This document shows positions 56,846 to 64,000 of a DNA stretch of 64,000 nt, piece by piece. The notes beneath the pieces are model-generated. The model worked only from the letters and a program-made list of their open reading frames with translations, did no database searches and was not told the DNA's origin. Numbering within the stretch: the first letter of the stretch is position 1; every line of letters starts with the position of its first letter. The stretch is from positions 78,985 through 142,984 of the forward strand of contig JAHLWZ010000231.1 of assembly GCA_020536535.1 (NCBI GenBank). Direction: 5' to 3'. A program made the translations under genes and the position numbers. This DNA is from Pelomyxa schiedti. Lineage: Eukaryota > Evosea > Pelobiontida > Pelomyxidae.

Positions 56846-59800
56846 ATGATGGAGGAGGTTTCGTGCCCAATCTGTGGTGGCACGTTCGACATATCGCAGA
56901 TCGACGCGCACGCCAACGCGTGCCTGGACACCATGGCCGCCTCGGGAGGCGGCGGCGGTGGCGCCTCCACCACTTCCTCGTCCTCCTCCTCCACCACCAC
57001 GACGGCGCCCGCGTCCCCCGTGCACAAGAGGTCGGCGTCGTCCGGGCCGCGGGGCAAGAAGAAGGGGCCGCCCGACCTGTCCATCGACGAGGCCTTCCTC
57101 GACCTGCTGCGGGAGGCCGACGAGCTCCCGGCGCCGGCGCCCCCCGCCCCGCCCCCGCCCCCGCTGCGGCGCACGGCGGCCGGCGTGATCCCCACGGCCA
57201 CCGCCGCCGCCACCGCCACGACGGCCGCCGCGGACCCCACCACTTCGTCGTCTGTGGCTGTGAGCGTGGGCGGGGGATCTAGTACAGACAGCACGGGGAC
57301 CCCTACGGCCCCGCCACCTCCGCCGTCGGATCCTTCCAGGCCGGCTTGGAAGCTCACAGCGGGTATAGATTTCTATTTTTCTATGCGTATTTCTCTTTTT
57401 ATGTATACCTGCCTGTCTATTGGTTTGTCTGGCATTTTGTCTTTTTTGAATTATTGTTGGTTGTTGTTCACTCGTTTTGGTGCTCAGCCGTCGTGCTTGG
57501 GAACCTAATTGCAGTTCAAATATACAAATATCTCAAACACTATCTGTAGGTAAGATTCCACTTTCTACAGAAACGAGTACTCCCAAAAGTCCGCCAGCAA
57601 AGCCGGTAGTTAAAAAACCACCAGTATCATCGTCATCAACATCTGCTTCAACACCCTCCACTAGTACAACCACATCTTCCTCAACTTCAGCTTCCTCTGC
57701 TAGTTCAGCATCTGCAGTATCATCACATCCATTGGAGACTGTCTCCAATGTACCTTCAGTTATAACACGCGGCATACAGCATGCCATAACGATGCTATTC
57801 AATAGGAAAAACACATTTGCTGATGTGTGTTTTGTTTTTGATGATTCTAGAGAAACCTTGTTGGCACACAAGGCAATTTTGAGGTTTGAGTCTCTGTGTG
57901 CTACTCCACTTTACTAATTTACGTTTCTTCCCAGTGCACGATCAATGCAATTTGAAATGGAGTTCAGCAAAGGAGGACCATCTCCTAAAAATAGCATGAC
58001 AATCATCAACATTTCTGTACCATATGCCCTGTTCAGAGAACTCCTTAGATTTATCTATACAGGTTCCACACATTGCTAGTAAAGTAATTGCTGACTTATG
58101 TGGCTTTAGGCGAGGTGTACATAAGTGATATGAAAGTCGTTCATTCCCTTCTTGAAATTGCGTCTGCTTATTCTGTAGACACTTTGCTTGCCAAATTACA
58201 AGATACACGTAGTTATTGTACTAACCCTCCTTTTTTTCATTCTTTTCCCAGATTCCACACCTGTGACAATCAAGGAATATCCTGATATTTTTGCCAGTAA
58301 TATTTTGCGAATTGCTGGCTCCAAAGCCACAGCCGACTGCTGGTTGAGTGTACAGGAAGGCTCGTCAATCCTCGTCCAATTGCCTGCTCACAGAGCTCTA
58401 TTGACCTCTGTATCTTCATTTTTTTCGTATGCTTTCCAGATGGTTGGAGCGAAAAACCAGTAATATTTTTCACAGGAAACAATTCCGATTCACAGGGAAG
58501 AGAAACCAGGTATGTCGATTTTTCCGTCGTATTTTATGTATATATGTCGCCGTTTAGGAGGCTGTAGCAGACTTATGTTCCAGCGCAAACCTATTCATAC
58601 TTCCAGATATACCAAACTCAGAAGATATAGCTGTTGTTCGAGACGCCAAACGAGCCGCTGTGGAGGCAAACATGCACCAGATAGCGCCAAACGCATCACC
58701 CTCACGGGTGCGCCGGATACAACCTTTCTTTTCACTTAAGTCTTTGGCAGATCACACTCAATGTAGACCCAGAGAGTGCAGAATCTTTCACTGAAATTTC
58801 CATGCAGTGTTTCCTTAGGTAAAACTGTGGCAACCTCAATCTTAGCTTATAGTGGAAAAGGTGTTTGTATTCGGCTTACTCCTTACCCCGTGCTTTGGAA
58901 ATTGTGCCAGTAAACTCCCGAGTTTCTGTTGCCCACAGTATGGCTGCGGTTGCAGAAGCATTCCATGAGGTGGTTTGTTCGCTCATCGGTAACATCTAAA
59001 GATAAACGTAGGAGTTCCTCATGAATATGTGTCTGAATTATGCATCGTTGCATTTCACACTGTCATTTAAAAATGTCAATTCGGTGTGGGTCCAATCCAA
59101 CAGTGATGATTTTTCTTCACTCGTTTTGCGAGGGCGCTGTGTTAAATATGTTCACGATAATTTGCATACCATTTCACGGAAGGTATTTAAATTACCATTT
59201 TAATCATAGTGGGAATCACCTCATATCTCCACAACCAGCCTGCAATGTTCACCGAGTGGCACAAGAGTTTTATTGCTGCTGTTGTGGAGTGTTTTCCTGC
59301 CTGTGTGTATGGGAATAAGTGGGTTTTTCCCTCCTATTATTTGACAGCATTATGTAGTTTCCAGTGATAAGGGTTCTTCTGTTGCATCATATGCCACAGT
59401 GGATAACTGCAGGAAGATATGTGACCTGATGTGTTTCACATTCTCTCTTGATACCATAGATGTTTGTCGGCAGGGTTTTGAGACTTGTCAAAAAAGTCTA
59501 AATACCATTGTGGATTCTAGGTTGGTTGGTGGCAGTCACCCTCATTCCTTTTTTCATTGACACTATGGTAGCCCTGCTACAAAACCAAAGGGATACAGCA
59601 TGTACCTCGTTTCCATGATTGATGCTTCACAGTACTGCAAATTGACTGTAAAACCTTTCTGTTTCTAAAGCAAGGTGACTTGCATCTAATCACCCTCCTC
59701 ACAACCAGGACCTACGTAACAAGTGCACAAGGGAAGTGGTCACGAACCACGCAACCCTGACCACAGCCACAGAGAAAGTATCCCTCGTGAAAGAAACGGA

Positions 59801-60283
59801 ATGCTTGTTGAAAGCGGCAATGGCCACTCATGCAGGTACTACCGGTTTTCTTTGTGTGTATGTTTATGTGTATGCCTTCTCTCATGCACCCGATCCGCCT
59901 CAAACAAAAACTTTCCATTCTAATTCCGCACAGGATCCGGAAAAAGTGAGAAGACTTGCATTGACTGCGGAACCCAGTTTGGAATTTTCTTACACAAGGT
60001 ACAGCTTCCGTGTTACTAAAGCCTGTGTCATCCCAACACAAAATCCCAGCACCAATGCCCTTTGTGCAAGAGGAAGATGTGCATCAACTGCTTCAAGAAG
60101 CCATTTAGCACACCGGCCGTAACCCTCAGCTCATCAAGCACCACCACGTCATCAACATCAGCTGCTTCAGCATCAACATCAACTTCCACAGCACAAACAA
60201 ACAGCTCAACAACGCCAAAACACTGCCCAATGTGTGTAAAGTTGCTTGGTGTCTTTGTCTTATCAGAAGAAGGCCTCAACTAA
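56846..60283 (+). CDS. UBZ-type zinc finger, BTB/POZ and Cys-rich C-terminal protein (RCBTB-like layout uncertain)
   Basis: The first exon (ATG 56846, GC-rich to about 57360) starts with EEVSCPICGGTFDISQIDAH, completed by HANACLD, a C2HC finger like the Rad18/UBZ4 ubiquitin-binding type. A Ser/Thr-rich linker leads to a BTB fold: NTFADVCFVFDDSRETLLAH, KAIL, then (spliced) ARSMQFEMEFSKGGPSPKN, YALFRELLRFIYTG and VVHSLLEIASAYSVDTLLAK (57790-58200). Later exons include DIPNSEDIAVVRDAKRAAVE and VPHEYVSELCIVAFHTVI. The C-terminal part has CxxC pairs (CIDCGTQFG, CPLCKRKMCINCFKKP, CPMC; 59940-60235). The end is uncertain: an unspliced stop is at 60283, but splicing at 60238-60270 would give CPMCKKASTKKK and extend to beyond 60400. 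BTB and UBZ together suggest a cullin-3 or ubiquitin-linked adaptor; this is inference. Confidence 0.65.
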
Positions 60284-61478
60284 AAAAAAACAGCCCCTCT
60301 TGGACGCGTGTAACTTGTTGGTGTTTCAGTGCACCCTTCCAGCCACCAAAGTGACAGTAAAAAACACCAATGAAATAGCCGAAATATCGAAGAGGTTTTG
60401 TGAATCTCTATTTTGTGACAGTATCTCCAGGTGCACTTTGCTGTCTGACTTGTGTGTGGTTTTTTTTTCTGAGGAATGTTGCCGACTAGTAGTTTTGGGA
60501 ACATTCGTGCGTTCTTGTTCTTGTTCTTGTTCTTGTTCTTGTTCTTGCTTGTTGTTGAAGTGGACAACATCTTCAAAATGGGGAGGCTCAGGTAGTTGTG
60601 TTTGGAGCGTGTGGGTGTTGCTGTTGCAATTGGAGTGCCACAGCACAGAAGTTACAATAAATGAATAAGAAGAAAAAGAAATGTCAAGAACAAGATTTTT
60701 CTTTTGTTTTGGAATGGGTTGTAACAAGGTGATGTGGTGTTGGTGGTTTTCTTTCTTTTTTTGTTATAGTGATAGACCGGTAAAAAACAGTGCATTTGCC
60801 TTTTTTTCCTGCTCGTCACGGCGCAACGAGCAAAGGCGCACCATTTGGCCGACGAACACGAGAGGGCCACAACGGCCCTTGTCTCTCGTGCATTGCGGCA
60901 AAAATCCGGTTGTTTTTCGGGGGGGCACCAGCCGAACGCTGTGTGCCGCAGTACTCCTTTGCAAAACCCAATACAAACGCACGCGCGCAGCAGCAGGCAC
61001 GTGTGACGATGAGAATGAAAGAATAAGATCTCCCATAATCACCGCCACACAGAACCGCCGCAACGCGCGCGCGCTCCCCACCGCCAATTCCTTCGCGGGG
61101 GACCCCCAGAACGCAGCCCCCGGCCGCGCCCTGTTGACGGGGCGTGGGCGCATCGCGAACGGACGACGGCCTTGCGGCCCCCGAGCCGCGGCGAGCGTTG
61201 CGTGCTTCCTCCCCAAAAACGCTTCTCATCCCATCTCTCATCTCATTTGTTGTTTGTTGTGTTCCTTTTTTTTCTTCCTTAAAAAGCTCCCATAAAATAC
61301 TTTTCGTTCCCGCCAAAATTTGGATGACCATCAAAAACATTTTGGTCTTGGAGTTACCAGATTTTCCTTGGTCCTCAATCAAAGGCTCGTTTAACATGCT
61401 GTGGGCTTCTGTTTCATTTCCCCAAGCCAACAAGAGGAATTGAATGGTATTCCCGTGTTTATGTTGTTAAGACCAGTT
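60284..61478. other. Intergenic region with GC-rich island and microsatellite
   Basis: It holds the uncertain 3' end of the BTB gene (to about 60450 or 60668), a (GTTCTT)n repeat at 60511-60547, and a GC-rich island at about 60790-61230. The island keeps long frames open on both strands (for example 60764-61216 and 60816-61433 on minus, 60681-61295 on plus). None shows a domain, and the frames contradict one another. Elsewhere in this window GC-rich stretches mark first exons, so an unrecognised 5' exon or promoter is possible here. Confidence 0.5.
60511..60547. repeat. (GTTCTT)n microsatellite
   Basis: Six copies of the hexamer GTTCTT run without interruption. On the plus strand one frame reads Cys-Ser repeats, which is unlikely to be a real protein. 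Confidence 0.9.

Positions 61479-64000
<2,522 letters not shown>

Noticed and set aside
60764-61433. Long open frames on both strands in a GC-rich island
   Set aside because: They contradict each other, lack domains and splice support, and stay open because of base composition.

Overview
This window is nuclear DNA from a gene-dense, intron-rich microbial eukaryote. Almost every gene is cut by short GT-AG introns, mostly about 35-110 bases. Coding exons are often under 200 bases, and genes lie on both strands with gaps of 50-350 bases. TAA, TAG and TGA all close well-supported reading frames, so the code is standard. The gene set (ZNFX1-like, MLH3-like, SMC4, TMC-like, USP, and secreted GH43 and GtaA enzymes) and the Thr/Ser/Pro/Gln-rich linkers suit a free-living heterotrophic protist. 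An amoeboid lineage is my guess and is not demonstrated. I found no tRNA, rRNA, CRISPR array, insertion sequence or bacterial-type operon. Exon limits were read by eye, so gene ends are firmer than internal junctions.

Layout. 1-2560 (+): C-terminal part of an NFX1/ZNFX1-like zinc-finger protein. 2660-5611 (-): an MLH3-like MutL homologue converging on it. 5990-7234 (-): PHO80-type cyclin. 7235-8879: poorly coding DNA with a 173-bp tandem duplication. 8880-11580 (+): a fusion of phosphocholine cytidylyltransferase, choline/ethanolamine kinase and a C1 zinc finger. 11665-13493 (+): secreted GH43 enzyme with an AbfB-like domain. 13697-22062 (-): a very large polytopic membrane protein built from at least 17 copies of an apparently unnamed two-part module. 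22403-23248 (+): an unusual prenylated small GTPase. 23465-26528 (+): secreted GtaA-type glutaminase. 26575-28598 (-): TMC-like channel. 28750-29260: an ATTCG-rich imperfect palindromic element. 29607-30258 (-): dual-specificity phosphatase. 30279-32527 (-): Gln/Pro-rich protein. 32718-33896 (-): HIT-family protein. 33963-39998 (-): condensin subunit SMC4. 40119-41836 (-): atypical sirtuin. 41952-46765 (-): Gln/Pro-rich coiled-coil RING protein. 46980-55562 (-): three tandem paralogues of a coiled-coil protein kinase plus two decayed fragments. 55630-56781 (+): F-box protein. 56846 to about 60300 (+): UBZ-BTB protein. 61479-64000 (-): ubiquitin-specific protease, cut by the window edge.

How genes relate. 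The strongest functional story is the lipid fusion enzyme. It joins the first two steps of CDP-choline (Kennedy) synthesis in one chain and adds a domain family that typically binds diacylglycerol, the co-substrate of the third step. The F-box, BTB, RING and USP genes form a loose ubiquitin-related group. The kinase array shows recent duplication with birth and death of copies. The WR-module membrane protein and the lipid fusion are the two best candidates for undescribed biology.
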